Source: Hymenobacter sediminicola (GTDB lineage: Bacteria > Bacteroidota > Bacteroidia > Cytophagales > Hymenobacteraceae). Taken from it: a stretch of DNA of 64,000 nucleotides. Where the stretch lies: assembly GCF_014250515.1 (NCBI RefSeq), contig NZ_CP060202.1, positions 1,113,001 through 1,177,000 on the forward strand. Reading direction: 5' to 3'. Shown here in pieces: positions 25,806 to 35,125 of the stretch (position 1 is its first letter; each line of letters begins with the position of its first letter). Under the pieces are notes generated by a model. The model searched no databases. It was not told the DNA's origin and worked only from the letters and a program-made list of their open reading frames with translations. Both the position numbers and the translations under genes were made by a program.

Positions 25806-26720
25806 TTATTCCTCCCCGTAAAACGATTCTAGGGCCGCCTTCAGATGCGGATACTCGAACGTGAAGCCTTGGCGCAACACCTTCTCGGCGCTGACGCGTT
25901 GGGAAGCCAGCACAATCTCGCTCATCTCGCCCATCATCAGGTTCAGGGCAAACTCCGGCACTTTGGGCAGCACTAACGGGCGGTGAAGTACCGAGGCCAA
26001 GGTTTCGGTGAATTCCTGGTTTGTGACCGGGTGCGGCGACACGGCGTTGTAGGTGCCCTGCCACTGCGGCTCTTCCAGCATCTGAATCAGCAACCGGCAC
26101 AGGTCATCCAGGTGAATCCAGGACATAAACTGTCGGCCCGAGCCCAGCGGTGCACCCGCCATCATCTTTACAGTACGGGCCAGTGGTACCAGCGCGCCCC
26201 CTTCAGGGCTGAGCACGATGCCAATGCGCGAAATAACCGTGCGAATCCCCAGCTTGTCTACATCAAGGGCCGCTAGTTCCCATTGCCGCGATACGTCAGC
26301 CAAGAAATCATCGGCAGGAGCGGGGGGCGTTTCCTCATTTACTACCCGGTCGGCGCTGTCGCCATAAATACCAATGGCCGAGGCTGAAATAAACGTGCGG
26401 ACATGGTGGTTTGGCTTGGCCAGTTCACGCGCCAGCAAAGCCGTGCCACCAAGGCGGCTGGTCATGATGTCGCGCTTGCGCTCATCTGTCCATTTCCCTT
26501 CCGATACGCTGGAGCCGGCCAGGTTAATGATATAGTCGGCGTACCGTACGGCCGCTTCATCAATCACGCCGGCACTTGGGTCCCAGCGGAAACTACGGTA
26601 GTGGCTGGTTGCAGGCTTGCGGCTGAGCAGGGCCACTTCGTAACCGGCATCAATGAGCATTTCGGCGAGGCGCGTGCCAATCATGCCGGTGCCACCGCTG
26701 ATGAGGACTTTTCGGGACAT
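25806..26720 (-). CDS. TIGR01777-family SDR epimerase-like protein
   Basis: 304 residues. A Rossmann nucleotide-binding start MSRKVLISGGTGMIGTRLAEMLIDAGYEVALLSR is followed by the family's SDR features (IINLAGSSVSEGKW, FISASAIGIYGD, SRIGIVLSPEGGALVPL). The C-terminus holds the DUF1731-like tail (RQGFTFEYPHLKAALESFY). These YfcH/SDR39U1 proteins are NAD(P)-dependent but their substrate is unknown. Length is normal for the family. ATG at 26720. Confidence 0.9.
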   Translation of the reverse strand: MSRKVLISGGTGMIGTRLAEMLIDAGYEVALLSRKPATSHYRSFRWDPSAGVIDEAAVRYADYIINLAGSSVSEGKWTDERKRDIMTSRLGGTALLARELAKPNHHVRTFISASAIGIYGDSADRVVNEETPPAPADDFLADVSRQWELAALDVDKLGIRTVISRIGIVLSPEGGALVPLARTVKMMAGAPLGSGRQFMSWIHLDDLCRLLIQMLEEPQWQGTYNAVSPHPVTNQEFTETLASVLHRPLVLPKVPEFALNLMMGEMSEIVLASQRVSAEKVLRQGFTFEYPHLKAALESFYGEE

Positions 26721-26831
26721 TGGGGAAGAGCTGTTTGCTGTAGGGGCAGCAGGGGGTAGCAGGATAAACTATACGAGGCAGTGCAAAAACCTAGCGGAAA
26801 GCTAACAGCTTACGCGCAATTGCCAACAGCG

Positions 26832-27503
26832 TTATTTCCCTATCAGCCGCAAAAATTCGGCGCGTAGGGTGGCATCTGTCCCAAAGGCTCCGCTGTACTC
26901 TGCCGTAATCGTGGAGCTGCTGGTATCATTCACTCCGCGGCTCATAACGCATAAGTGGTCTGCCTCAATCAGCACGGCTACATTGTCGGTGTGCAGGCTC
27001 TGCTTCAACTCTTCCGCAATCTGGCGCGTGAGGCGTTCCTGCACCTGCGGTCGGCGGGCATAATACTGCACCACCCGGTTGAGCTTGCTCAGGCCCACCA
27101 CGTTTTCGCCGGGCAGATATGCTACGTGCGCCTTCCCAATAATCGGCACAAAGTGGTGCTCACAGCAGGAGAAAAGTGTAATGTCGCGCTCCAGCAGCAT
27201 CTGGCCGTATTGGTAGCGGTTGTCAAACAGTCGCACATCGGGGCGGTGCTCCGGGTGCAGGCCCCGGAACCACTCCTGCACGTACATCTTGGCTACACGC
27301 CGGGGCGTACCTGCCAGACTGTCGTCCGTAAGGTCGAGGCCCAGCAACTGCATGATTTCCCGGAAGTGGTCTGTAATGCCCGCAATCTTTTCCTCATCAC
27401 TGAGCACAAAGGCATCAGCTCGAAGCGGGGTATGTAAATCGGCGGGCAGATGTGCGTCGGCAGGGCGCAGGTCGCTGCCCGGAACGGGCACGGCATTATC
27501 CAT
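26832..27503 (-). CDS. folE: GTP cyclohydrolase I
   Basis: 223 residues. Converts GTP to 7,8-dihydroneopterin triphosphate, the first step of folate and pterin synthesis. Zinc ligands and active-site motifs are visible: CCEHHFVPIIGKAHVAYLP, then RPQVQERLTRQIAEEL and CVMSRGVNDTSSSTITA. An N-terminal extension of about 45 residues (Asp/Ala/Pro-rich) precedes the core; this is common in the family. It overlaps the end of queD by 8 bases, so the two are a coupled pair. FolB, the next folate-branch enzyme, lies far away at 53950. Confidence 0.96.
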   Translation of the reverse strand: MDNAVPVPGSDLRPADAHLPADLHTPLRADAFVLSDEEKIAGITDHFREIMQLLGLDLTDDSLAGTPRRVAKMYVQEWFRGLHPEHRPDVRLFDNRYQYGQMLLERDITLFSCCEHHFVPIIGKAHVAYLPGENVVGLSKLNRVVQYYARRPQVQERLTRQIAEELKQSLHTDNVAVLIEADHLCVMSRGVNDTSSSTITAEYSGAFGTDATLRAEFLRLIGK

Positions 27504-27903
27504 GGTATTCTACAAAATTGCGCTCAGTCTCATACAGTGTGACTGAGAGGGCCAGCGGCGCAGCAAGGTGTGGACGCAGCCGGTTCCAGATGACTACCGC
27601 TATGTTTTCGGCGGTAGGATTAAGGTGGCGAAATTCTTCCGTATCCAAATTCAGATTCCGGTGGTCAAAGGTATCCAGAATCTCGCGTTTGATGAGGTCA
27701 CTCAGCCGCTTCATGTCATAGACATAGCCTGTCTCAGGGTCCGTCTCACCTGTCAAACGAACGATGAGTTCGTAGTTGTGGCCATGGTAGTGGGGATTGT
27801 TGCATTTGCCAAACACACGCTGGTTTTGCTCGTCGCTCCAGGCAGCATTGTGCAGGCGGTGGGCGGCATTGAAGTGCTCTTTACGGCAGACGGTTACGGG
27901 CAT
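27496..27903 (-). CDS. queD: 6-carboxytetrahydropterin synthase / PTPS family (QueD)
   Basis: 135 residues from the ATG at 27903 (a TTG four codons upstream is less likely). Zinc ligands: HFNAAHRL and HYHGHNY; catalytic Cys in FGKCNNPHYHGHNY; also DFxHRNLN-like (TFDHRNLN) and PTAENIAV. The enzyme uses dihydroneopterin triphosphate, the product of FolE, as its substrate, feeding queuosine synthesis or a tetrahydropterin. The adjoining, overlapping folE gene supports this. Confidence 0.93.
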   Translation of the reverse strand: MPVTVCRKEHFNAAHRLHNAAWSDEQNQRVFGKCNNPHYHGHNYELIVRLTGETDPETGYVYDMKRLSDLIKREILDTFDHRNLNLDTEEFRHLNPTAENIAVVIWNRLRPHLAAPLALSVTLYETERNFVEYHG

Positions 27904-27915
27904 AGTTGAGGTCAA

Positions 27916-28165
27916 CAGAGAGACAGAAGGTTTGTTTGTTCTACGCAGATATGCTCCTGAACGGAGCAGGGGTATGCGAATTGATAAATGGTATTATTTG
28001 TAGTTAAACAATATATAATATAACCTATTGAATAAAAGTAAACTTAGGGTAAAAAAAAGGAGAGGCGGCCTAGCGAGATGATAGGACTGTAGTTAAATTT
28101 GGTGAGCCGGATTACGAAAACCGGACATAACTGAGACTTCCCTTTCTTTTAATTACTTCATACAC
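27916..28165. other. AT-rich 5' region of the 28166 gene
   Basis: About 250 bases, much more AT-rich than the neighbourhood (28005-28060). TAAATTTG at 28094-28101 fits the -7 consensus and is 65 bases before the ATG at 28166. No RNA gene or ORF was recognised. Confidence 0.4.
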
Positions 28166-28873
28166 ATGAAAAAAGGCGTACTCCTCTCTCTGCTGATGTT
28201 TGTGCTGACGGTGGCTGGCTACGCGCAGAAGTCACCCGTCGACGAAACAGAAATGGCCATCAAAGGCATTCCGCGTAAAGGCCAACGAGTGACTATTCAG
28301 CTGGACAGCAAGCGGGTTGATGAATCCTGGAAAAAGCAGCTTGATACCCAGTTCGGCAGCAAAGTAAAAGCCGACAAAGGCGTTTACTCCATGGATGGTG
28401 TGGTTATCGAGGACATTTCCAAAACCCCTATCCGGGTTATCAGCAAAATTGACGCTACCCCAACCGGTACGTCGGTGTGGTGGTCAATTGACTTGGGCAA
28501 TGCTTACTTGGGCAAAGATGCCACGCCGGTACAGTGGAAGTCGGCAGAGAAATACCTCAAGGACTTTGCTCGTATGCTTTACCGTGAAGACCTTGCTGTG
28601 CAGGTTGCACAGGCTGAACGCTCCCTAGTGTCGTCGCAGGACAACCACATGGCTGTGATTCAAAAGTCGGATGCTATCAAGAAGGACATCGAGAAGAATA
28701 AGCTGAAAAAGGCTGAAATTCAGCAGCAGCTGGCGCAGAACGCCGCCGAACTGTTGCAGTACAACAACCTTATTGACTTGAACCTGAAAGAGCAGGAAGC
28801 TGCCCGCACCGACATTGTGAACATGCGCGTAGCACTGGAAGCTGTGAAAGAGCGTATGAACAAGATTGAATAG
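28166..28873 (+). CDS. Exported coiled-coil protein of unknown function
   Basis: 235 residues: a signal peptide (MKKGVLLSLLMFVLTVAGYAQ), a globular region (residues about 25-145, with WWSIDLGNAYLGKD) and a C-terminal coiled coil rich in Lys, Glu and Gln (IKKDIEKNKLKKAEIQQQLA). No family recognised. It probably faces the periplasm. Terminator at 28890-28941. Confidence 0.72.
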   Translation: MKKGVLLSLLMFVLTVAGYAQKSPVDETEMAIKGIPRKGQRVTIQLDSKRVDESWKKQLDTQFGSKVKADKGVYSMDGVVIEDISKTPIRVISKIDATPTGTSVWWSIDLGNAYLGKDATPVQWKSAEKYLKDFARMLYREDLAVQVAQAERSLVSSQDNHMAVIQKSDAIKKDIEKNKLKKAEIQQQLAQNAAELLQYNNLIDLNLKEQEAARTDIVNMRVALEAVKERMNKIE

Positions 28874-28889
28874 GTTTCTGCCCTATTCA

Positions 28890-28941
28890 CAAGCTCACAA
28901 AAAAGCCCTGCCGGATTTCGGTAGGGCTTTTTTGTGAGCTT
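28890..28941. terminator. Strong bidirectional terminator
   Basis: CAAGCTCACAAAAAAGCCCT and AGGGCTTTTTTGTGAGCTT form a near-perfect stem with an internal T run. It separates the 28166 gene from the convergent gene at 28957. Confidence 0.9.
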
Positions 28942-28956
28942 ATTGGGGTGCAGTTT

Positions 28957-29550
28957 TTATTTCATGGCGGCTCGCACCTGCTGCTCGGCCGCTTTTTCGT
29001 CCTTCCAGCTTACAATTCGGATTTCGCCGCGCCTGCCTAGGTGCAGGTACCATTGCCGGACTACTTCCCGGGCACCGGGGTAGTTGCTGATAAAACTCTG
29101 CCAGGAGTCAGCTTCGGGCAGAATTTGCTGGCTGGGGCGCGCAGGTACGGCCAGCACTACCGGGCGCATAGTGCCATTGTCGTCGAGGGTGAGCAGGCCG
29201 ATGGGGAGTACTTCCAGCACGGTGCCACTCGGCTGTGCTTCTGCCAACACCAAGGCCGCCAGCGGTGGCGAGCCAATAGGGCCCGCGGCAGTTCCGGGGA
29301 TGAAGCCACTGTTGCCGGGGCAGGGCAAAAACTCCACCACTAGGTCGAGGCCGGCACGGCGTTCTGGCACAAAGTTGCCGCTGGCCGCATCGTAGCGCTT
29401 GGCGTGGTTGGTACCGGCCGGCATTTCTACCACTACTTGCAGCAGCTTGCGTTCTGCCGAAAAAGTTGACAGCTCCCCAATGTCCGTGCGGCAGCCGTAC
29501 AGCAACATGCTGTTCAGCAACAAAAGCAGAGCACCACCAGAGAAGCGCAT
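28957..29550 (-). CDS. Family I inorganic pyrophosphatase-like lipoprotein, probably inactive
   Basis: 197 residues. A lipoprotein signal peptide (MLLYGC, Cys20) precedes a domain that aligns with family I inorganic pyrophosphatase: VVVEMPAGTNHAKRYD, FLPCPGNSGFIPGT, VLPIGLLTLDDNG, VVLAVPARPS and a C-terminal helix EKAAEQQVRAAMK. Glu42 and Lys51 correspond to Glu20 and Lys29 of the E. coli enzyme. The catalytic metal-binding DxDPxD motif is replaced by IGSPPLAA, the Tyr55 equivalent is Ser81, and most of the later acidic ligands are missing. So the fold is a pyrophosphatase, but the active site is lost and the protein is exported, unlike the cytoplasmic enzyme. It may bind something instead of hydrolysing it. 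Confidence 0.78.
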   Translation of the reverse strand: MRFSGGALLLLLNSMLLYGCRTDIGELSTFSAERKLLQVVVEMPAGTNHAKRYDAASGNFVPERRAGLDLVVEFLPCPGNSGFIPGTAAGPIGSPPLAALVLAEAQPSGTVLEVLPIGLLTLDDNGTMRPVVLAVPARPSQQILPEADSWQSFISNYPGAREVVRQWYLHLGRRGEIRIVSWKDEKAAEQQVRAAMK

Positions 29551-29576
29551 ACGGAAGGATGGAATTACTCCAAAGA

Positions 29577-32561
29577 CTACTGGGCCAACTGCTCGTCAAT
29601 GAGTCGGAAGGGGCTCAACTGGTCGAGGCGAAGCACGAAGCGAATCTGGTTTGTGAAATCTTTGCCGCTGGAAGGAAGGCCATTGGCATACTGCGAGCCA
29701 GCAACTGGGAAGTAGAAGCTCAGCAGCTTGCTGAACAGAGGCACCGCAATACCGGCATCATAGAAAGCGCGCTGGGCACCACCATTCTCGGTGACTACAG
29801 TAGATTCCTGGGTAAGGCCAAAGTCGGCAAACAGCCCCAATGAAGATACCGGTAAATCGGCCTGCAGATTGAGCGTGGTGAGCCAGCGTCTGCTAGCTAC
29901 GAGCAGATAGGCCTTGAAAGCCCCATCCCGGCCATCAAACTGGTGTTGCTGCGCGGCTAGGCTAGGCGAAATCTGCTGGCGGTCCAGGAACATTGTTTGG
30001 CGACGGTAATCAGGGCTGCCGCTCAGGCCAATGTAGAAAGGCGCGTCATTGGTTTTGTTGAGAAAACTGCCGCCGAACAGCCGTACCGAGAAGCTTTTCT
30101 TGGACGAATAATAGCGCAGATAGCTTACTTCAGCCCGTAACAGTGCTGCAGAAGTACGTACGTTGTCATCGGTCAGGCTGGGAGTGAGGTAGTTGAATTC
30201 CCCTTTCACGTTCCATTGATACAAGGCATTACCAGCTTTCAAGCCGTATTCCACCGACTGAATGCTGGACGTAGTGCCGGCATCCTGGTCGTCGATGGCC
30301 GTGTTGGCCAATTTCACGGTATGCTGTGGGGCATTGAAAGCTGAATGGGGAAACGAGAGTGTAAGGCTAGGCTCCACTTTGCGGTAACGCTCGAAGCGTT
30401 GCAGCAACACCCCAACTACGGCGCGGCGCGTCACCCGCTCCGGCAGAATGTTGAGGTTCAGCATCCCGATGCCGTTCAGTTCCCGCTGGTTGAAGCTATA
30501 CATGGGCATGGCGAGGTAGCTGAACTTCTTGACGTTCACCAAGCTGTTGTAAAACGCTGCGCCCAGCATGAACTTGTCCGACGTGTTTGCGCCCAGCACC
30601 GGCATCCAGTTGATGGCCGCCTGGTCCCAGCGTTCCGGACTGAACAGCGGCCGTAGCCGGATCTGCTCCAGGGCCCGGAGGGAGCCGGTTGTTTTCAGCC
30701 GGTCGTCGCGGCGGTTGAGCTGCGGAGTTACGTAAGCCGGGTCGGCTACCACGGCCGCTACATTCTCGTTGCGGAACCATAGAATGGCGTCATCTTCCTC
30801 ATCAGTGCGGGCAAACGGCTGGGTCCATTTGGTTTCCAGAACATTGCCACGGGCATCCAGCGTCGCAACCGGAAATGGGAACGGGGCCGGCGAATCGTTG
30901 CGGACCAGCACCTTGCGCTGCCCCTTTTCTACCTTCGACTTGGAGAGCACCGCATTGTATCGATGCTGGCCGTTGAGCATATCCTGAAAGAACCAGCCCA
31001 ACTTTTGACCTGCTACGGCCTCAAACACCACCTGCATGTCTTCCGGATAGGGGTGGCGGAACTTCCATTGCTCGTAATAGGCATGCATTGCCTCATCAAA
31101 CTTCTCCTGCCCCAGATAAGAAGCTAGGTAGTGCAGCAACGAAGCTGTTTTGCTGTACACAATGATGCCGTAGTTGAGCTTGCCGTATTCTGCGGAAGTG
31201 AAATTATTCACTGGCTGATCGAGGGAGCGGCTGGCTACGGCCTGGTAGGGGATTGAGTTGACGGCCGCATTGGGCAAGCCGTCCAGCGTCAGGGCCCGGG
31301 CGCCGGCGCCTTTCGTGGGTAGGCCCAACAAGCCGCCAGTGCCGCCGTTGCGTTCCGCCACGCGGTTTTCGATGTAGGAGTTTACTCCTTCATCCATCCA
31401 AGCAAAGTCTCGCTCGTTGCTAGCCAGAATACCGTAGAACCAGTTGTGGCCCACTTCATGCACAATAGCGGAAGGCTGCGTCACGGTCACCATCGGATAT
31501 TCCATGCCCGAGCCGGCACTCAGAGCGCCATCCACGGCCGTAGCGGCGCTGTACGGATATTCGCCTACCCAGCGGGAGTAATACACCACCGCCGAGTCTA
31601 CGTCCTGAAGCCCTTTGAGCCACTTCTCGGCCTCTTTGTTGGTAAAGAGTACCCAGGTATCAACCTGGCGGCCTGAAGGCAGTATAACACCGCTTTTCAG
31701 CACATTGAAGCGTTTATCGGCGAACCAGGCAAAGTCGTGCACCCGGTCTTGGGTATAGCGCAGGGTTTTGGTCTCGGGCGCAGAAAGCGGAAACGATAAA
31801 TCAGAGCCAAAATCGGCTTGGGCTTTCTTGGTTGCGGTAGCTGCTGCCAGCTGGTTGAGGCGCTGCTGCTCCTCGGGGTTTTGCAGTACACCCGTAGCGC
31901 CTACCGTATAGTTGGCGGGCAGTGTAATGCGGACGTCAAACGAGCCGAATTCTGAGTAGAACTCGCCTTGGTCCAGATAAGGCATAGCATGCCAGCCTTT
32001 CCGGTCATACACGGCTGGCTTCGGGTACCACTGCGTAATCTGGTAGCTCTGCTCTACATGCCCGAAGCGCGAAAATGAATCCGGAATCTTTACTCGGAAC
32101 GGAGTTGTGATAGTAATGCTGGCACCGGGCGCCAACCGCTGGGGCAGCGTCAGCTTGGCCATATCAGGATTTGCCAGGTCCAACTCCAACTTAGCTGGTT
32201 GGCCGTTCACCTGAAAGTCAAGCTGATCTATGTAGCCGCGCTGGTCTGGTCCGGCAAAGTGAAACTTCCGGCTGCCGTTGCGTAGCTGCTGTTTCGCAAA
32301 CGCGGTGTTGTCGTCGCGGTAAGCGTTGGGCCACAAATGAAACCAGATGAAGGGCAGCGCGTCGGGTGAGTTGTTAGTGTATACTAACTCTTCCCGGCCT
32401 GTTAGCAGGTGCTGCTTGTCATCAAGCGTTACATCAATGGAGTAGTTCACCTGTTGCTGCCAGTAAACAGCCGATTTTTGGGGAGTAGCAGTGGGAGCAG
32501 ACTGCGCAACCGCAGCCCCGGACATAACCAGCAGCCAGAAACTGGCCAGAATACTTTTCAT
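29577..32561 (-). CDS. M1-family metallopeptidase with a C-terminal membrane-like domain
   Basis: 994 residues from the ATG at 32561 (MKSILASFWLLVMSGAAVAQ signal peptide). The M1 domain has the GMEYP exopeptidase motif and the zinc site HEVGHNWFYGIL with its third ligand 18 residues later (HExxH-x18-E, in WMDEG). Family role: aminopeptidase-type cleavage outside the cytoplasm. The last 300 residues or so consist of alternating hydrophobic/polar strands (VEPSLTLSFPHSAF, VEYGLKAGNALYQWNVKGEF, SYLRYYSSKKSFSVRLFGG, GLFADFGL, NQIRFVLRLDQ) that look like an outer-membrane barrel, so the peptidase may be surface-anchored. The earlier in-frame start at 32726 lies in a non-coding-like region. Confidence 0.88.
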   Translation of the reverse strand: MKSILASFWLLVMSGAAVAQSAPTATPQKSAVYWQQQVNYSIDVTLDDKQHLLTGREELVYTNNSPDALPFIWFHLWPNAYRDDNTAFAKQQLRNGSRKFHFAGPDQRGYIDQLDFQVNGQPAKLELDLANPDMAKLTLPQRLAPGASITITTPFRVKIPDSFSRFGHVEQSYQITQWYPKPAVYDRKGWHAMPYLDQGEFYSEFGSFDVRITLPANYTVGATGVLQNPEEQQRLNQLAAATATKKAQADFGSDLSFPLSAPETKTLRYTQDRVHDFAWFADKRFNVLKSGVILPSGRQVDTWVLFTNKEAEKWLKGLQDVDSAVVYYSRWVGEYPYSAATAVDGALSAGSGMEYPMVTVTQPSAIVHEVGHNWFYGILASNERDFAWMDEGVNSYIENRVAERNGGTGGLLGLPTKGAGARALTLDGLPNAAVNSIPYQAVASRSLDQPVNNFTSAEYGKLNYGIIVYSKTASLLHYLASYLGQEKFDEAMHAYYEQWKFRHPYPEDMQVVFEAVAGQKLGWFFQDMLNGQHRYNAVLSKSKVEKGQRKVLVRNDSPAPFPFPVATLDARGNVLETKWTQPFARTDEEDDAILWFRNENVAAVVADPAYVTPQLNRRDDRLKTTGSLRALEQIRLRPLFSPERWDQAAINWMPVLGANTSDKFMLGAAFYNSLVNVKKFSYLAMPMYSFNQRELNGIGMLNLNILPERVTRRAVVGVLLQRFERYRKVEPSLTLSFPHSAFNAPQHTVKLANTAIDDQDAGTTSSIQSVEYGLKAGNALYQWNVKGEFNYLTPSLTDDNVRTSAALLRAEVSYLRYYSSKKSFSVRLFGGSFLNKTNDAPFYIGLSGSPDYRRQTMFLDRQQISPSLAAQQHQFDGRDGAFKAYLLVASRRWLTTLNLQADLPVSSLGLFADFGLTQESTVVTENGGAQRAFYDAGIAVPLFSKLLSFYFPVAGSQYANGLPSSGKDFTNQIRFVLRLDQLSPFRLIDEQLAQ

Positions 32562-32712
32562 ATGCAGCAGCAAGAGGCGAAACGATACGCTGAAACGAAA
32601 GTAAGGGTCTGCCGCGTATTGGCACGCTTCGGTTTCATAACCTTTCCGGAAAGGGCTGCGTTTGCACGTGTATTCCCATTCTCTCGCTGGCCGGGAGCTA
32701 ACCTTTCTGACT

Positions 32713-33135
32713 ATGTCATTCCACAAACAGCCTAAAGACGATACCCAACATCAAAACCATCTGGACGGCGCCGCAAAAATCCTCGGTAGTGATTTGCAGG
32801 AAGAAGCCGACCGTTCCGGTCTCGACAACCACTTTCAGCGCTGGATTGAAGATCTAAAAGATGTCAACAACCCGGAATTGCACCAGATAGTGGTAGACAT
32901 GCAGGAGTTGAAGGCGCATTTCAACGGCGGAGCCATCGACAAAGATGTGGTGTCGCGCCTGTTGCGCCGTCTTGGTGATAACACGACAAAAGCAGCCGTT
33001 TTCGCCGAAAACCCCAATACCGCCGAGCGGGTTGTGAAGCTAGGCGAAGCACTGAGTGCTGCTGCCAAACAGGTATCCGGTGCGCAAGCATCAGCTGAGC
33101 AGGACTTGAAACAGGATTCGGCTGCTAATAGCTAG
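32713..33135 (+). CDS. Small helical protein of unknown function
   Basis: 140 residues from the ATG at 32713, mostly helical. Segments include HFQRWIEDLKDVNNPELHQIVVDMQELKAHF and VSRLLRRLGDNTTKAAVFAENPNTAERVVKLGEALSAAAKQV. No signal peptide. No family recognised, although the layout resembles small Bacteroidota cytoplasmic proteins. Divergent from the M1 peptidase gene. Confidence 0.65.
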   Translation: MSFHKQPKDDTQHQNHLDGAAKILGSDLQEEADRSGLDNHFQRWIEDLKDVNNPELHQIVVDMQELKAHFNGGAIDKDVVSRLLRRLGDNTTKAAVFAENPNTAERVVKLGEALSAAAKQVSGAQASAEQDLKQDSAANS

Positions 33136-33143
33136 CTGAAATA

Positions 33144-33250
33144 CTATAGACCACACAAAAAAGGCGCCTCATCAGAGGCGCCTTTTTTGTGTGGTCTATA
33201 GCTACTGTTAAAAGCAAAAGCCGGTTTCTGCTGAGAGAAACCGGCTTTTG
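33144..33250. terminator. Two tandem hairpin terminators between convergent genes
   Basis: The first (33144-33201) has arms of 26 bases (CTATAGACCACACAAAAAAG with GCGCCTC on one side), perfect over its whole length; the second (33216-33250) is AAAAGCCGGTTTCT paired with AGAAACCGGCTTTT. Both have A and T tracts on either side; the second lies next to rplS. Confidence 0.88.
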
Positions 33251-33268
33251 TATAGACAAGCAGTACGC

Positions 33269-33646
33269 TTATGCTTCGGTAGCAACCACCGTGCGACGCT
33301 TCTCTTTGATACGAGCAGCTTTGCCCGACAGGCCACGCAGGTAGAACAGACGAGCACGACGTACTTTACCGCGACGGATTACTTCGATCTTGTCGATGTT
33401 TGGCGACAGGAGGGGGAAGATACGCTCGGTACCAATCTGGTTGGAGATTTTCCGAACCGTGAAAGTCTCACCGTTTGAGTTGGAGTTTTTGCGCTGGATA
33501 ACTACACCCTGGAACTGCTGAACGCGCTCCTTGTTGCCCTCACGAATCTTTACGTGGACGTTGATGGTGTCGCCGGCAGCAAAGGCGGGGAAGCTGGCGC
33601 GGCGCTCCTGGGATTCCTGCTGAATAAAATCGAGTAGTACGCTCAT
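33269..33646 (-). CDS. rplS: 50S ribosomal protein L19
   Basis: 125 residues; part of the large subunit near the subunit interface. Hallmarks: [32 protein letters not shown], then [40 protein letters not shown]. Last gene of the minus-strand rpsP-rimM-trmD-rplS cluster; 183 bases separate it from trmD, so it may also have its own promoter. Terminator downstream at 33216-33250. Confidence 0.97.
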   Translation of the reverse strand: MSVLLDFIQQESQERRASFPAFAAGDTINVHVKIREGNKERVQQFQGVVIQRKNSNSNGETFTVRKISNQIGTERIFPLLSPNIDKIEVIRRGKVRRARLFYLRGLSGKAARIKEKRRTVVATEA

Positions 33647-33829
33647 GGCTGAAAAAACTGTGAAGGACGGCCGCGCCGCCCGAGGGGTTTCGGGTAAAGA
33701 GGCGCAAATATAGCCCTCTGTTTTGATGATTACAACTGTGAGAATCTGCTACCTGTGGAAATGTGAGGAATATGCGTGCTAGAGGCAACATCCTTCCGCT
33801 ATTTCGCACAGCGTCTTGGCTTTCACAGC

Positions 33830-34504
33830 TTAAGAAAGCAAATCTGGGCGGCGCTGGCGAGTTCTTTCCAGAGCTTGGTCGTGCCGCCAGACGTCAATTT
33901 TGGGGGTATTGCCAGAGAGTAGAATCTCAGGGACGGATTGGCCCCGCCACTCCGCCGGCCGGGTATATACTGGCGGTGCAAGCAAGTTATCCTGAAACGA
34001 GTCGCTCAGGGCCGATTCTTCGTTGCCCAGCACGCCCGGCAGCAACCGCACCACCGCATCTACTAGTACTGCCGCGCCCATTTCACCCCCACTCAGTACA
34101 TAGTCGCCAATGCTGATTTCGTGGGTGATATAGGCCTGCCGAATCCGCTCGTCGACCCCCTTGTAGTGCCCGCACAAAATGAGCAGGTTGCCCGCCAGCG
34201 ACAGTCGGTTGACAAGTGGCTGACGTAGGGTTTCGCCGTCGGGCGTTAGGTAGATGATGGCGTCGTAGCTGCGCTGAGCCAAAAGCTCATCGAAGCAGGC
34301 TGCAATGGGTTCTACACGCAGTACCATGCCGGCCCCACCTCCAAACACATAGTCATCAATCTGACCGTGCTTGTTGATGGCGTAACGGCGCAGGTCGTGC
34401 AACTGGATTTCGGCCAGCCCTTTGTCCTGTGCACGCTTCACGATGGAATGCGCAAAGGGGCTGACCAGCAAATCCGGCTGGCACGTCACGATATCGATAC
34501 GCAT
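33830..34504 (-). CDS. trmD: tRNA (guanine-N1)-methyltransferase TrmD
   Basis: 224 residues. Methylates G37 of tRNAs in the cytoplasm. The trefoil-knot SAM site is visible ([14 protein letters not shown] and [32 protein letters not shown]), as is the N-terminal [13 protein letters not shown]. Length is normal. It sits 20 bases after rimM, in the classical order rpsP-rimM-trmD-rplS. Confidence 0.97.
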   Translation of the reverse strand: MRIDIVTCQPDLLVSPFAHSIVKRAQDKGLAEIQLHDLRRYAINKHGQIDDYVFGGGAGMVLRVEPIAACFDELLAQRSYDAIIYLTPDGETLRQPLVNRLSLAGNLLILCGHYKGVDERIRQAYITHEISIGDYVLSGGEMGAAVLVDAVVRLLPGVLGNEESALSDSFQDNLLAPPVYTRPAEWRGQSVPEILLSGNTPKIDVWRHDQALERTRQRRPDLLS

Positions 34505-34524
34505 AGCTTGGCAGAATAGAGTCG

Positions 34525-35106
34525 CTACGCTTCTTCGAACTCGTCGGGCTCGTCCCGCTCACGCGAGGGAGGCGTCAGATACACATCCAGCAAGCCTTCC
34601 GGCAGATTGACATGCAGTGTCCGGGTCGCTTGGTCGGCGTGCGATACTAGCTCGTCTACTACCGGAATCAGCACCTCCTGACCCTGGTAGCGCATCGCCA
34701 GCACATCCTGCTGCGGCAGTTCGTAGAATGCTTCCACCGTGCCTAGCTCGCCTAGCTGTTCATCCACTACTGCATAGCCAATAACATCGTGGAAGTAGAA
34801 CTGGTCTTCTTCCAAGGCTGGCAACTCCTGCAAAGGACGGTAGAGCTTGGCGTTGCGCAGTGGCTCAGCCTCTTCTATCCGGTCTATGCCCTTGAGCTTG
34901 AGCAAAGCTCGCTCGTTGGACTGGGGTTGCAGCTTTTCAATGTCGTAGGCAACTAGCTTGCCGGGGGTAGCCGGCATTTCCAGCCACACCGACTTCACCT
35001 TGCGGTAAGAGTCCGGATTGTCGACGTCCAGAAAGGCTGCCACAAACCCTTTCAGGCCATGTGGCTTCCCAATAGAGCCCAGCAGGTAGCAGTCATCTAC
35101 GGTCAT
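34525..35106 (-). CDS. rimM: Ribosome maturation factor RimM
   Basis: 193 residues. 30S maturation factor that works with S19. The N-terminal barrel ([19 protein letters not shown]) and the C-terminal PRC-barrel ([45 protein letters not shown]) are both clear. Acidic tail. The spacer to rpsP contains a 22-bp inverted repeat (35126-35210). Confidence 0.96.
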   Translation of the reverse strand: MTVDDCYLLGSIGKPHGLKGFVAAFLDVDNPDSYRKVKSVWLEMPATPGKLVAYDIEKLQPQSNERALLKLKGIDRIEEAEPLRNAKLYRPLQELPALEEDQFYFHDVIGYAVVDEQLGELGTVEAFYELPQQDVLAMRYQGQEVLIPVVDELVSHADQATRTLHVNLPEGLLDVYLTPPSRERDEPDEFEEA

Positions 35107-35125
35107 GGAGAGGTATGATTAGGGA

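Noticed and set aside
25738..26100. 120-residue minus-strand ORF at the end of the epimerase-like gene
   Set aside because: It overlaps the epimerase-like coding region in another frame and has no family features.
32561..32726. Longer N-terminus of the M1 peptidase
   Set aside because: It lacks a signal peptide, whereas the ATG at 32561 opens a normal one.
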